Shown here piece by piece: positions 1 through 10,322 of a DNA stretch of 64,000 bases (its first letter is position 1; each line of letters starts with the position of its first letter). This DNA is from Knoxdaviesia capensis (taxonomy: Eukaryota; Ascomycota; Sordariomycetes; Microascales; Gondwanamycetaceae): positions 1,111,565 to 1,175,564 of the forward strand of contig LNGK01000006.1 of the NCBI GenBank assembly GCA_001510575.1. The letters are read 5' to 3'. Both the position numbers and the translations under genes were made by a program. The notes under the pieces are model-generated. The model was not told the DNA's origin, searched no databases, and saw nothing but the letters and a program-made list of their open reading frames with translations.

Positions 1-713
1 CAGGCGAAGAGGCCATCAGGCTTCCAAACGTCTTCTGGAGGATCTTCTTGTTCGCAGCGACGTGGGCGGGGTCTTCAGAGTCGGCGGTGGCGCTGGTGGC
101 GGCGATGAACTCATCAGCAATCGCGTCGCCAACCAGGCGCTTCAGCGGCGGCACAGTGGCCAGGAAGTGGGCGATCTCGGCCAGCGGGCGGAAGCCGCAC
201 AGGCCCTCGAACGGGGTGACGGCAATGGCCATCTCGGGCTTGTGGTTGTCGTCGGGGTAGTTCTTGGGGTCGCGCGCATGGAGCTGCTCGGCGAGCTTCT
301 TGTTGGGATGGGCCTGGATCGACAGCGCCTTGTTCACCGACAGGATCTTGAACAGGAACGGGAGCTTCGCGCCGAACTTGGCCGCCACCGTGGTCGAGAG
401 CAGCGCCTCGTTGTCCTGGACCAGGTCGAGCAGTGTCCGGCCGGTGACGACGTCCTTGGAGGGGTTTGACGGGTGAGTTCCCATCCAAAGCTGTGGAGTT
501 TCCAGTAGTTAGATATGCTCGGGGGTCCCCTTATAACGGTAGTGTCAAGTTCTACTACCCAAAACCCACCTCTGCATACGGCTTGTCCGCCTCAATCTGG
601 AAGCCCTCGGCCGGAGTGGCGGCAGCGTAAATGGCAGCAGTAGAGTCGCGGCCTTTCTTGCCCCATTCGTAGGAGTTGACTCCGCACTGGAGTCTGATTA
701 GAGGAACCTGCAT
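1..713 (-). CDS. manA: Mannose-6-phosphate isomerase, type I (5' part, runs off the left edge)
   Basis: Interconverts fructose-6-phosphate and mannose-6-phosphate in the cytosol, feeding GDP-mannose for glycoproteins, the cell wall and GPI anchors. Exon 1 is 713-570 (48 codons, starting MQVPLIRLQCGVNSYEWG). The donor GTGGGT is at 569, the acceptor CAG lies just before 490, and exon 2 is 490-1, open to the edge. The reading continues across the junction as PYAE then LWMGTHPSNPS. Metal-site signatures of the type I family are visible: SIQAHPNK carries the Gln and His ligands, and NHKPEMAIAV carries the Glu. EGLCGFRPL follows. About 210 residues are present, roughly half of the usual 430-460 aa, so the C-terminal half is outside the window. 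The start was chosen because it gives the conserved family N-terminus. Identity is secure. Confidence 0.95.
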
Positions 714-1260
714 CTTGACAGAGAAGTTGGTGGAAACTCAAGAAAATAGGGTTGTTGGGGTATAGACGGGTAGTGCTAGAAGGAAGTTGTCTGTTCCTTA
801 TATTTGCTGGTCAAGATAAACACGTCCAAGGTGGTGCGAACAAGAGAATGAAGTGAAAACGTATGAATCACAGAGGGGTATATTAAGAAGAAGAAAAGCA
901 AAAGGGCAGAAGATAAAATATAAAAGAAGAGAAAAGAAAAAAGACAGCACAACGTTCCGCAAGCTTCAAATGCCTGTCGCTTTTTCTCTTCCTTCTAATT
1001 CCTCTAGATCAATTGGAAGCAGAAGGTGGGGGGCAAATCGGCACCACCCAGAGGTACATGCAGTTTGTATGGATCTGTCATACTCTGCAAAAGTACCCTG
1101 GGTCTCCCACTTGCCCTAGCTTGTGTCGCGGGGAAGGTGCGAGGGAGGGGGGAAGCTTCCATCCATTTTGGGACATCCAGGGCTCCATTCCACGGAAGGA
1201 GCACACCGTGGATTGCTCCTGACCGCTGATTGACTGATTTGGGACGAGAGCTCTGGCATT

Positions 1261-1268
1261 TCACGTGA
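1261..1268. promoter_or_regulatory. Palindromic TCACGTGA E-box (Cbf1/bHLH-type site)
   Basis: Perfect 8-bp palindrome about 570 bp upstream of SGF29. A second CACGTG core lies at 1391-1396. CACGTG is the known core for Cbf1-type bHLH factors in fungi; use here is inferred. Confidence 0.4.
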
Positions 1269-1349
1269 TTGGGATGGAGCTTTACGGATCGTCGGAATTA
1301 ATCAAACATGAATAATTGTTTCGGAGCTTTCGAGACTTGCTGAACTTGG

Positions 1350-1379
1350 CTAGGGTTGGATGCTTGAGCCAAACCCTAG
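1350..1379. promoter_or_regulatory. Inverted pair of telomere-motif sites upstream of SGF29
   Basis: CTAGGGTT (1350-1357) and AACCCTAG (1372-1379) are perfect reverse complements separated by 14 nt. They lie about 460 bp upstream of the SGF29 start. Similar inverted pairs occur at 43241-43258 and 53291-53317. Confidence 0.45.
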
Positions 1380-1835
1380 TGCTGGTGCGGCACGTGATTC
1401 ATCATGTGATGGTGCGGTTTCTCCCGCCAAACGCCGTTGGTCAACTTGATCGCGATCAAGTCAAGCACCACGGATTCTCATCGCATCGTTAACCAACCAT
1501 CCTGAAGCCGAACGTTCACTGTTACAGGTCCAACTCTCTTCCGTCCTGTCGTATTATGTGCATTATTTCCACGTCTTTTTCTTTTCCCTTTTCCTCCCCT
1601 TTAGTTGTGTGAACTGCCCATTCTCGGCTCGGTGTGTACCCACTCATATCCCAAATATCGCCGGCATCCCGGCATCCGGGGATCGTTCACGCTTGCAGCA
1701 AAGAGTAAGTCAAGTAAAGACTATTATTATCAACAAAAACGTATGCTAATAGGTGAGCTCCCAGAGTTACATTGTAATATCGTGGCTCACTGCGGTTAGC
1801 GCCGGCTGTCACACCCTCCTGCTCCGTCCGGCGCC

Positions 1836-3095
1836 ATGTCGCAACGAAACCGGAGCGGCCGTGGGCTGTCGCGGAACAGCGGCAACGGCCATGGCGAGGA
1901 AGTGACGCTGTGGGAGTCATCCAAGGAGAAGCTGTACGAGACGGTGTCGATGATCAACGAGGACAACGACAACCTGGAGAAGATCCTGGGGTTTGACGGG
2001 CAGGCGTCGGAGGCGATCAAGAAGGACGACCAGCCCAGCTACGGCACGCTGTCGAAGATGGAGACGCTGTGCCGGAACGGCGTCAAGCGGGAAGAGACTA
2101 TCAGTCAGAACCTGAAAACGCTGATCGAGCAGCTGAACGTGCTCAAGGGCGTGCAGCAGGCGAAGGAACAGGCTGCCGCCAGCGAGGAGAAGGCCATGCT
2201 GATGGGGTCGTCGCGCGCGTCGACCACGCGCGCGCGCGATGCCGCGGCCGCCAGCGCGCTGTACGACTTTGACGCCGTGGCCGAGTCGCCCAAGCCCAGC
2301 CCGGTCGGCGGGTCGTCGCGGCGGTTCGACCGCAGCAGCACCACGCGCGACAGCGTGCCGCCGGCATCCGCGGCCGACAAGGACGGCAAGGAGGCGAAGG
2401 AGAGCAAGGAGTCGGTGCGCGAGAAGGAACGCGAGAAGGAGCGCGAGAAGGAGCGCGAGAAGGATCGCGAGCGGGAGCGGGAGCGCGAGCGGGAGCGCGA
2501 ACGCGAGCGCGAGCGCGACAAGGACCGCGAGAAGTCCAAGGACCGCGACAAGGACCGCGACAGCCGCGGGCTGGACGACGACAAGACGGTGGTGGGCACG
2601 CCGGTGTCGTCGTCGGCCGGGGCGGGCGCGGGCGCGGGCGCCGCCGCGACGATGACGGCCGGCAGCGTGATGCGGTCGAAGGTGTCGTTTGCGAAGGGCG
2701 ACGAGGTGGCGTTCAAGCCCAAGGGGGCGGCGAGCAGCGAGCACACGGGCGACTGGATTCTGGGCGAGGTGGCGCAGGTGATGGGCGAGCACAAGCAGCG
2801 GCGCTACAAGGTGATCGACGTCGACACGGACGACGGCCAGACGAAGCAGAAGGAGTACAAGTCGTCGGCGTCGAACATGATCCCCATCACGCCCGAGCCG
2901 CAGGCGGCCAGCCTGCAGCCGTGGGAGCCCGGCAAGGTGGTGCTGGCGCTGTACCCGCAGACCACCACGTTCTACAAGGCCGAGGTTATCAGCACCGCCG
3001 CCGACGGCCGCGTCAACCTGCGGTTCGACGGCGAGAACGACTCGACGACCATGCAGCAGGTCGAGCGGCGCTTTGTCATTGAGTTCCGGGCCTAG
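1836..3095 (+). CDS. sgf29: SAGA-associated factor 29 (SGF29), tandem-Tudor histone reader
   Basis: Subunit of the SAGA histone acetyltransferase; in the family the C-terminal tandem Tudor domain binds H3K4me2/3 and recruits Gcn5 to chromatin. Single exon, 419 aa. Residues 1-115 are helical (for example LYETVSMINEDNDNLEKIL), matching the SAGA-binding part. Residues about 193-247 are an extreme Arg-Glu/Lys-Glu/Asp repeat. The SGF29 domain covers about 277-419 (KGDEVAFKPKG, DWILGEVAQV, YKVIDVDTDDG, VLALYPQTTTFYKAEV, ending RRFVIEFRA). Family proteins normally end near this motif, which supports the TAG at 3093. Oddly, the frame stays open for another 103 codons after the stop (separate entry). 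The charged repeat is longer than I would expect for the family. Confidence 0.93.
   Translation: MSQRNRSGRGLSRNSGNGHGEEVTLWESSKEKLYETVSMINEDNDNLEKILGFDGQASEAIKKDDQPSYGTLSKMETLCRNGVKREETISQNLKTLIEQLNVLKGVQQAKEQAAASEEKAMLMGSSRASTTRARDAAAASALYDFDAVAESPKPSPVGGSSRRFDRSSTTRDSVPPASAADKDGKEAKESKESVREKEREKEREKEREKDRERERERERERERERERDKDREKSKDRDKDRDSRGLDDDKTVVGTPVSSSAGAGAGAGAAATMTAGSVMRSKVSFAKGDEVAFKPKGAASSEHTGDWILGEVAQVMGEHKQRRYKVIDVDTDDGQTKQKEYKSSASNMIPITPEPQAASLQPWEPGKVVLALYPQTTTFYKAEVISTAADGRVNLRFDGENDSTTMQQVERRFVIEFRA
2416..2575 (+). repeat. Coding GAGCGC/GAGAAG hexamer repeat in SGF29
   Basis: Degenerate tandem hexamers (gag cgc, gag aag, gac cgc) encode an alternating Arg/Lys-Glu/Asp tract of about 50 residues. 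Repeats of this kind are prone to slippage, so the length may vary between strains. Confidence 0.85.
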
Positions 3096-3407
3096 GCGGC
3101 CCGCAAGCCTCAGCCTCGCCGCGCGGCGCCGCAGAAGCCGAAGAAGGCGGGGAAGGAGACGGTGCAGAGGCCGGTGAAGACGCAGAAGCCGGTGAAACCG
3201 AAGCCGGCTAAGTTGCAGACGCTTCAGGAACTACCGCCGGTGCCGCCGCCGCCGCCGCCGCCGCCGCAGCGCAAGAGAGTCCGGTCTGGTGACGGTGACG
3301 GCTCGTGTGCTCCGGGGGGACATCCGGACCACCAGTCGTCATCGTCGCAGTCCCAACGGCCTCGACAGTTCCCGCCCCCGTCCACGCAAATGGAGACGTC
3401 ATCTTAG
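3096..3407 (+). other. In-frame open extension after the SGF29 stop codon
   Basis: After the TAG at 3093-3095 the same frame remains open for 103 codons up to a TAG at 3405. The encoded stretch is basic and proline-rich (KPKKAGKETVQ, VKPKPAKL, then eight consecutive prolines, then KRVRSG). Its codon use is G/C-ending like the gene before it. It could be a former C-terminus cut by a recent stop mutation, a readthrough product, or simply a low-complexity 3' UTR. The base after the stop is G, which is not the classical CTA readthrough context. Confidence 0.45.
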
Positions 3408-5581
3408 GGGCTGTGCGCTCCCCTGGCCTCCATGATTCCCCGGCCGTTGTGTTTTTTTTTTTTTTTCCTCGTTCGTTTCCTTATTTTTTTTTCTCTTTTT
3501 CTCTTTTTCTCAGTCTTGCGTGGAGTGCGGTACTTGCTTTCCAATATGGTTTTATGGTTACGGTTTCTTGATGCATGTGTGCACTCTCTTGGGTTTTCGC
3601 TGGTTCCTGGTGCTCTTTGTATTATGTCGGCTATCGCCGTAGGTAGGCAGTCAAATAGGACCCTGTACCTCTTTTAGTATTTCAAGATTGTCTGTTTTTT
3701 TCTCTAATCTGAGGTCCTTCTGGAGGGTTTCTGGCACTCTGGCACACGCTTGGAGTTCCATCCGGGAGATGTAATTTCACCGGCAGGGGAAGGGAAGAAA
3801 GCCCTTCCAAAAAACCCCCCCAAAAAAGGTATAAAAAATAAAAAATACAAATACAAATAAAAGACGGCCAGAGCTTCAAGGTCTGTTTGGTTTGAAACAC
3901 CCAAATGGCCGCGATGGCCTGCACAACCTCCAAATTAGCGAAACACACGTCCAGTCCCAAACCAGGTGCTGCAGGGCGGTGTTCTCCGGCCTCTCTCTCT
4001 CTCACGTTGCATTGGGTTGGACAGAGATTGCAGGAAGACGCGAACAGAAACGGACACGCAGAAGTGTGCGTGTGTGTGTGTGTTGTACACCGCCAGACCG
4101 TCTCGCGTCCAGATGACAGTTTCCAGAAACCACGCCCCCGTCAGATGTCTCTCCGTTTGAGCTTTTTGTCTGGTTTCTGTCGTGTTCTTCGCTTAAACGA
4201 GTCCCGAAACCGTGGGGATATAAATAGCCACACGGCGATGATCTTGTAAAGGGAGCCGGGGGGGTCAGATAGACGAGAATCAAACAGGCAAACGGAGCAC
4301 AGCGCGATCGGAGCTTTGTTTGTCGGGTGTTCGTGTATCGAGCATGCCGCAGATTCCCGTTGAAGATTTTTTTTTCTCTTCCCCTCCGCTTATCTTCATT
4401 TCAATTTGTCCTCTTCCGTCCATTGGTGGTGGGGTGGTGATGGTCGTTCACCCCGTCTGGCCACACACACAGTTCGTCGCAGAGTCAGGGGTTAAACCCA
4501 CGGATCTTAGGGTTAGGGGGTATCCAACCCCTGAAAAGGGCAGAATATCTCGAGATACCGAAAATTCAATCTCGCGCCGACTTCCGCGAAGAGTCCCAGT
4601 TTTCTTTTTTTTTCTCCTAATTTTAACGACTTCTAGAAATGCACTAAACTCGCTTCTGGCGAAGCTGTCAGATGTTTCTTAATTTTGTTCTTTTTTTTCC
4701 CCTTCGTTTTCCCGTGCCTCGCCTCTCAGGCTTTCTTGTGCCTCTCTTCCAACTCTTTGACCTTCGCCGAAACAACCCTGAAGTGGCCGGCCAGGTCTGT
4801 GTGACGGAGGTAAACGTCGGTCCTCCCGGACATAGCTGCACCACTTCATCTCTCCCCTATTCACCTGCATCGATCAGATGCGCCGGAGTCGGTACTCGCT
4901 ACTTCGCTGGCAGTCCCCACGCCTTCATTACAAAACTTGCGGAATAAATTACTGGAAATTATCTAGGCTGCCTGCCAGCTGAAGTGAAGGGCGCGTTCGT
5001 CGTCCAGGGGTCGAGAGTCCGAGAAGCCATAGGCGCTGAACCCACTGATACAGGGCTGTCCAACCCCCCTATAAGCCAGTTAAGCCGTCCCCTGGTCGCT
5101 GCATGTGCGTCCATGTCACGTATTTTCGTTCCTTCCCCTATTCGCTTCCCACGCGGTACCTATGTACTCTTCTTAAAAATTCTTTTTTTTTTCTTTTTCT
5201 TTTTTTCTTTTTTTTTTTCTTTCCCAACATCCTGTCACCATTCCCAAACTCCGTTTCGTCCCTCCGACTTTCTACCTTCTTCAATCCTGCTCGGTCGTCG
5301 TCCGCCGTCCCTTTCTTCTCCCGACCCGGCCCGTCATTTCCGAACCCGCGTTGCCGCACTCGATCTTTCACGACAGCCCACATAGAGTATACAGCGATAT
5401 TCACACGCAACATCTCGCGACACGCACTCTCACACGCTCGATCTCTCGATATAACTCGCACGAACCGTTTCTCTCTCACTCCAATTCCCCTCGGCTGACG
5501 CGTTTCTTCGCCCGTTCTTCTTCCAGACACACACACACACACACGTTTCGAACACACCTACCGATCTCCCTCACCGCAACC
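3408..5581. other. Intergenic: SGF29 3' flank and ARF promoter/5' UTR
   Basis: No gene supported. Contains poly-T tracts (3452-3466 and 5178-5220), two exact telomere repeats TTAGGGTTAGGG at 4507-4518, and a pyrimidine-rich leader with a CA run (5527-5543) directly before the ARF start. Confidence 0.55.
4507..4518 (+). promoter_or_regulatory. Interstitial (TTAGGG)2
   Basis: Two exact tandem copies of the Pezizomycotina telomere repeat, isolated in intergenic DNA about 1.1 kb upstream of the ARF gene. Too short to be a telomere relic, so more likely a binding site for a Tbf1-like Myb factor (inference). Confidence 0.4.
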
Positions 5582-6368
5582 ATGGGTGGCCAGATCTCGA
5601 AAGTCATGGGCAAGATCTTCGGATCGAAGGAGATGCGCCTGCTGATGCTGGGCCTGGACGCCGCCGGCAAGACCACCATCCTGTACAAGCTGAAGCTCGG
5701 CCAGGACGTCACCACCATCCCCACCGTCGGCTTCAACGTCGAGACGGTGACCTACAAGAACGTCAAGTTCAACGTGTGGGATGTCGGCGGCCAGGACAAA
5801 ATCCGCCCTCTGTGGCGCCATTACTTCAGCGGTATGTTGTTCTTGTCCGACTCCCCGTGACCTTCCGTCCCGATACACGTCCGAGACCGGGGTGTTCCGT
5901 CCGAGGACCAGCCACCGGCGCCGGCCGCAAATGCGCTGCTGCTGCGGCGCGTTGACGCACACACACACACATTCCAGTGCGCCTGAACCACGCACACGCA
6001 CACAAGCCAACACATACTAACCCTTCAACCACCCTTGTCTGTTTCTCTCCTCTCTAGGCACCCAGGGCTTGATCTTTGTGATAGACTCGTCCGACCGCGT
6101 CCGCATCGACGAGGCCCGCCAAGAACTGCACCGCATCATCAACGACCGCGAGATGAAGGACAGCCTGCTGCTCGTGTTCGCCAACAAGCAGGACCTGCCC
6201 GAGGCCATGAAGCCGCAAGAGGTCACCGAGGCCCTGCAGCTGTCGAAACTCAAGGACAAGGTGTGGTACGTCGTGCCCAGCTGCGCCACCACCGGCGAGG
6301 GCCTGTTGGAGGGCCTGGCCTGGCTGTCGAACAACGTCAAGGCCCCTCCCGCCCCGGCGAAGAAGTAG
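5582..6368 (+). CDS. arf6: ADP-ribosylation factor, ARF6-type small GTPase
   Basis: Myristoylated GTPase acting at the plasma membrane and endosomes in vesicle traffic and polarised growth. Two exons: 5582-5831 and 6058-6368, with intron 5832-6057 (GTATGT...CTCTAG) carrying a CA repeat; 186 aa. Motifs: Gly2 for myristoylation after MGGQISK, P-loop GLDAAGKT at 24-31, WDVGGQ with catalytic Gln71, NKQD at 126-129, SCAT at 158-161. VTYKNVKFNVWDVGG and DEARQELHRIINDREM match ARF6 rather than ARF1, which has YKNISFTVWD and EAREELMRML. The frame is open upstream to 5351, but starting there would bury the myristoyl glycine, so the ATG at 5582 is chosen. The tail ends APPAPAKK, a short extension. Identity as an ARF is certain; ARF6 subtype is likely. 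Confidence 0.96.
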
Positions 6369-7859
6369 GCGAGCGGACCCCGACGCGGCACCTTTGAAAC
6401 CCCCACTCGAAAATCTTCAGCGACACATCCTTCCTCGTACCAAATCTTTCTTCTCGCGGCGCTTTTCCCAACCCAATCTTTCGTCGGTATGATGTCCTCG
6501 CCATCGAGGGTCTCAGAGACCATCCGGGGGACGGACAAACACGGGCCGTGTGCACGCGATGCATGTCCAGATGCAGACGTTCTTCCAGCCCGGTGTTGGA
6601 CCCTGACAAGTCACCACTTCCCCGGACTTCACATGTCTGTGCATGGACGACTATCTTATCGTGTGATCTAGTCTCTGTCCATGTCTTCTTCCAAGGTCCC
6701 CAACACCGCCAGCCCTATGTCTATCTCTTTCTCCCGTGGCTGTAGTCGACGTCCACACCACCGGAAACTCGGACTCGCGATCCATCTCGACACCCCTTCT
6801 CTTCGATTCTTCATCACTTTACCCATCCTCGTCTCCTCCTGGCCCCTTCCCTCCCCCCCAGTTTTCTTTTTCTTCTTAATTAAGGTTCCCTAGAAATCGG
6901 CCGCGGATGCTGACCCACTTCTCGTGGACGACCCAAGAGAGCACCCACATCTCTCCGTCCCCCCCACCCCATAAACCAGCTCCGTCCGGCACGGAGTCAA
7001 AAACAAACGCGGCCGGTGCATGTTCCTCTTCTCTTCTCTTTTCAGTTGGTGTCAGGATGGGACCACGGACGGCTGTTTCTTCTATATAAACTTGCTTCTT
7101 CTTGTTTCTCTTTTCCCTGTTCTGCGTTGCGAAAGAAAAACAAACACTTGGCTGGCGGGGGAACGCTTGTGGTTTTTGTCTTCTTTTGGTTTCTGCGAGT
7201 CTGTCGGGTTTTCTTGCTCTGTAGCCCCCTTTATCTCTTCCAGTCGTCTTTCGTCTTGCTATTGCTGTATTTCTTCGTCCTTTCTCGTCTGGTGCCCAAA
7301 TTCCTGCGTTTCTGGTTTTCTTGGTTGTATGCTCGCAATGTCTTCAAATACCATTTCCTTTTCTCTCTCTCTCTCTCTCTCTTCTTCTTCTTCTTTCGTC
7401 CCTGCCTCTCGTGCGTGCCAGCTGTGTGTTTTCTCAAGGTCTCCGTGTCATTCCTACCGGGCTCATCTAAAGTCCTGCATGCTGTAGACTCCCGTCATTG
7501 AATATCACGCATCTTGCGCGTTCGTTTATATGAGACGAACCGGGAGGTCTTGATGAGACGCTTTGGTATATGATCATCTCGCTGTGGTTCGTAAACAAAA
7601 CAAAAAAAACAAAAATAGATCGTTCGTTAATCCGCTTGTGTATTGTATGTACATCCGACATGAAACCCTCATTTGCCCAAGAAAGAAGAAGAACCACAAG
7701 TACCCGTGAAAGACCACCCCAAGAACTCCAACACCATATCCTCGTATACACCCCGATCCCGAATGCAATCAAGAAACAGCACAGCAGCAACACCACACCA
7801 CACCACACCCGCTTCACGGACGCATTCGCTCACCCGCGGCCGGCCCGCAATCTCAAGTC
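6369..7859. other. Intergenic between convergent ARF6 and SSN3
   Basis: 3' flanks of two convergent genes, nearly 1.5 kb. C/T-rich on the plus strand, with a CT run at 7363-7381. No gene or RNA recognised. Confidence 0.55.
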
Positions 7860-9254
7860 CTACATGTCCTTCATGCGCTTGGCCGGCCGCACCAGCGAGT
7901 CGTCCTGCATGGCGCTGCGCTTGGTGCCGGGCAGGCTGCCGGTGCGGATATCGGCGTCGTCCTGGGTGACGCGGCGGTGCGGGTACTCGTTCTTCAGGCC
8001 CTCGAAGCAGTTCGCGCTGAGCCGGTCGCCCGACGTGAAGAACGGGTGCTGCAGCGCGTCCTTGGCCGTCAGCCGCTTGTCCGGGTCGTACTCCAGCAGC
8101 GCCTCCAGCAGCCGGAAGCCCGCGTGGCCGAGCGACGCCAGCGGGCTCTGCGAGCCCTCCAGACTGGCCGCCGACGCCCCCGCCCCGCCGTTGATCGTCG
8201 TGTAGTACCACTTCTCCAGGTTCGAGCCGCTGGGCCGCCCGCCGCCCTTCGCCGCCGCGTTCATGCCGTGCAGCCCCCCGCTGCCGCTGCCGCTGCCGCC
8301 GCCGCCGCCGCCGCCCGACTGGCGGTGGTTCAGCCCCGACGAGCTGGACCCGCCGTAGCTGCCGTTGCCGTTGCTCATCATGCTGAGCTGCGAGAACTCC
8401 GGCGTCGCCGCCACCAGCGGCCAGCGCTCCTTAGTCGGCATGCCCATGATGTCCATGATCTTCTGCATCTGATTGCGCTGGAACGGTACCGTCTTCTTGG
8501 TGTCCATCTTGGCTTCCTCGCCCTTGAAGATCGGCCGCAAAGACAGTAGTTCCGCAAATATACACCCGACCGCCCACATGTCGATCGCCGGGCCGTAGTG
8601 GTGGGTCCCCAGTATCAGCTCGGGCGCGCGGTACCATATCGTCACGACAACCTTATCGCCGCTGAACAGGCTGCTGAGCGGCTTGCTGAACTGGCGCGCC
8701 AGACCCAGATCTCCAATCTTGACCTCGCCCGACCCCGTCACCATGATATTCGCGGGCTTCAGGTCGCGGTGGAGCACCCAGTTTGTGTGTAGGTATTGGC
8801 ATCCGTTCAGCAGCTGGAACATGATGCTCTTGATCGTAGTGGCAGGGATGGGGTGTCGAGGTTGTTGCGTGTGGTGGTGGATGATCTGGAGGAGGTCGTG
8901 TTCGCAGTACTCGAACACCATGAAGATGCATTTGACTTCGAGGATGATTTCGACGAGCCTCACCACGTTCGTGTGGTTCATTTCCGTACAGAGAGACATT
9001 TCGCGGATCGCCGATTGCGAGATGCCCGTGTAGGCCAGCTGCTCGCCTTCTTTGTCGGGCTTGAACTTCTTGATGGCAAACTCGCCGGGCCGGCCGTTCC
9101 GGCCCAGGGCCTTGTACACTCGGCCATAGGTTCCGCTGCTGATAAAGCCGATGACCTTGTATTTGTCGCTGACTCGGATTTTCGGTTGGTATGCCTGTGG
9201 ACCGGCCATCGATCGGTCCATTTCTGGATAACGTCTTAGCATGAAGTACGACAT
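7860..9254 (-). CDS. ssn3: Mediator cyclin-dependent kinase SSN3 (CDK8)
   Basis: Catalytic subunit of the Mediator kinase module, which with cyclin C phosphorylates the RNA polymerase II tail and transcription factors. Single exon, 464 aa. P-loop SSGTYGRVYKA about 39-49, catalytic Lys62 in AIKKFK, REMSLCTEMNH helix, HRDLKPAN at 162-169, DLGLAR at 182-187, VTIWYRAPEL, and the fungal Ssn3 tail PHRRVTQDDADIRTGSLPGT. A Gly/Ser/Asn-rich insert of about 50 residues (291-343, with seven consecutive glycines) interrupts the C-lobe where related fungi have a short linker. The frame is open upstream to 9365; the start at 9254 (MSYFMLRRYPEMD) was preferred because the longer leader is not family-like and is hydrophobic. 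Confidence 0.94.
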   Translation of the reverse strand: MSYFMLRRYPEMDRSMAGPQAYQPKIRVSDKYKVIGFISSGTYGRVYKALGRNGRPGEFAIKKFKPDKEGEQLAYTGISQSAIREMSLCTEMNHTNVVRLVEIILEVKCIFMVFEYCEHDLLQIIHHHTQQPRHPIPATTIKSIMFQLLNGCQYLHTNWVLHRDLKPANIMVTGSGEVKIGDLGLARQFSKPLSSLFSGDKVVVTIWYRAPELILGTHHYGPAIDMWAVGCIFAELLSLRPIFKGEEAKMDTKKTVPFQRNQMQKIMDIMGMPTKERWPLVAATPEFSQLSMMSNGNGSYGGSSSSGLNHRQSGGGGGGGSGSGSGGLHGMNAAAKGGGRPSGSNLEKWYYTTINGGAGASAASLEGSQSPLASLGHAGFRLLEALLEYDPDKRLTAKDALQHPFFTSGDRLSANCFEGLKNEYPHRRVTQDDADIRTGSLPGTKRSAMQDDSLVRPAKRMKDM

Positions 9255-10279
9255 GGTGGAAAGAGAACCTCTCTCGAAGAGGCTATCACGGAAAAGCAAA
9301 GACAGCACAAGCAAGCGCAACAAAAACAAAGAGAGATCAAAGGAAGACAACGAGGGTTTAGCCAAAGACCATAGCCGACCATAGCAGAAGAAGAGAACAG
9401 CTGTTACCGCTTCAAATGACAGAAAAAAGTGGATGCAGGGCAGGATGATGAATCACGATCGAGACCGTGAGCTAGAAGTCAGGCATCTTCCCAACAGGAT
9501 CACAGACACTTGCCTAGCCGCAAGACCCTCGGCCGCAAGGAATACCAGCGAGCTACCAGAGACGGCAGACAGATTCAGACACCGGCAGAGATAAGCAGCA
9601 TGTGAGAGAGAACGGAGACAACAAGTGAGGGATTTGAGAGGGAGAGAATCAAGGCGAGAGAAGGACGGACGAAGAATGGGAACGAGCCAGATATGTGATG
9701 ATGCCGAGGCGAGGCGGCAAATGGGGCGAAAGCCTAGCAACTCGGAGAGATGCGTCGTCCAAGCTGGCAATTCCGTACTACTCCACACTTGGGGAGATAC
9801 TACCATATAGAGTAGCAGTAAGTTCAGAATAGCCTGAGCCGGGATCGGAATAAAAAAAATGGGCGATGTAAGATAGGAGAGAACAAGACAAGGACACGCG
9901 GACGTTACGGACGGGGTTCCGCAGTACTCCGTGCATTGTACTGGGGCAACGAACATACATATATGCAGTGGACACTATTCAATTCCTTTTTCGAGGGGGT
10001 GAGGTTGCGAGAACGAGGATTGGAGATAGGAGAAACACACAAGATATCCGGGGAAAAAATGGAAATAAAATAAATAAAATGAGGATAGACAGAAAACTCT
10101 GACTGCAATGCAAGCTATGTGCTATGCAAGTATGCAAGGAATAAAGGACGCACAGGGCAATTGGGGACATGCACGTACCATCAAGCGCAGCCTGAACGCT
10201 TCGCTTCAGCGAGGAGTTTTGTCTGGAGAGACTGGCCATTGACGCTCCAGTCTGCCTCCAGGGGGTAAACGAGAGTCTG

Positions 10280-10322
<43 letters not shown>

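Larger units (their letters stand above)
714..1835. other. Intergenic, divergent promoter region between manA and SGF29
   Basis: No gene seen. The stretch from 850 to 950 is A/G-rich. It contains a palindromic TCACGTGA at 1261, a second CACGTG at 1391 and an inverted pair of telomere-motif half sites (1350-1379). Short open frames here have no coding character. Confidence 0.6.

Noticed and set aside
1917..2792. 291-codon antisense frame over SGF29
   Set aside because: Produced by the GAG/CGC repeat read backwards; Leu/Ala/Arg-rich noise.
5351..5581. In-frame N-terminal extension of the ARF gene
   Set aside because: It would displace the N-terminal glycine needed for myristoylation, and the stretch is a CA/CT-rich leader without protein character.
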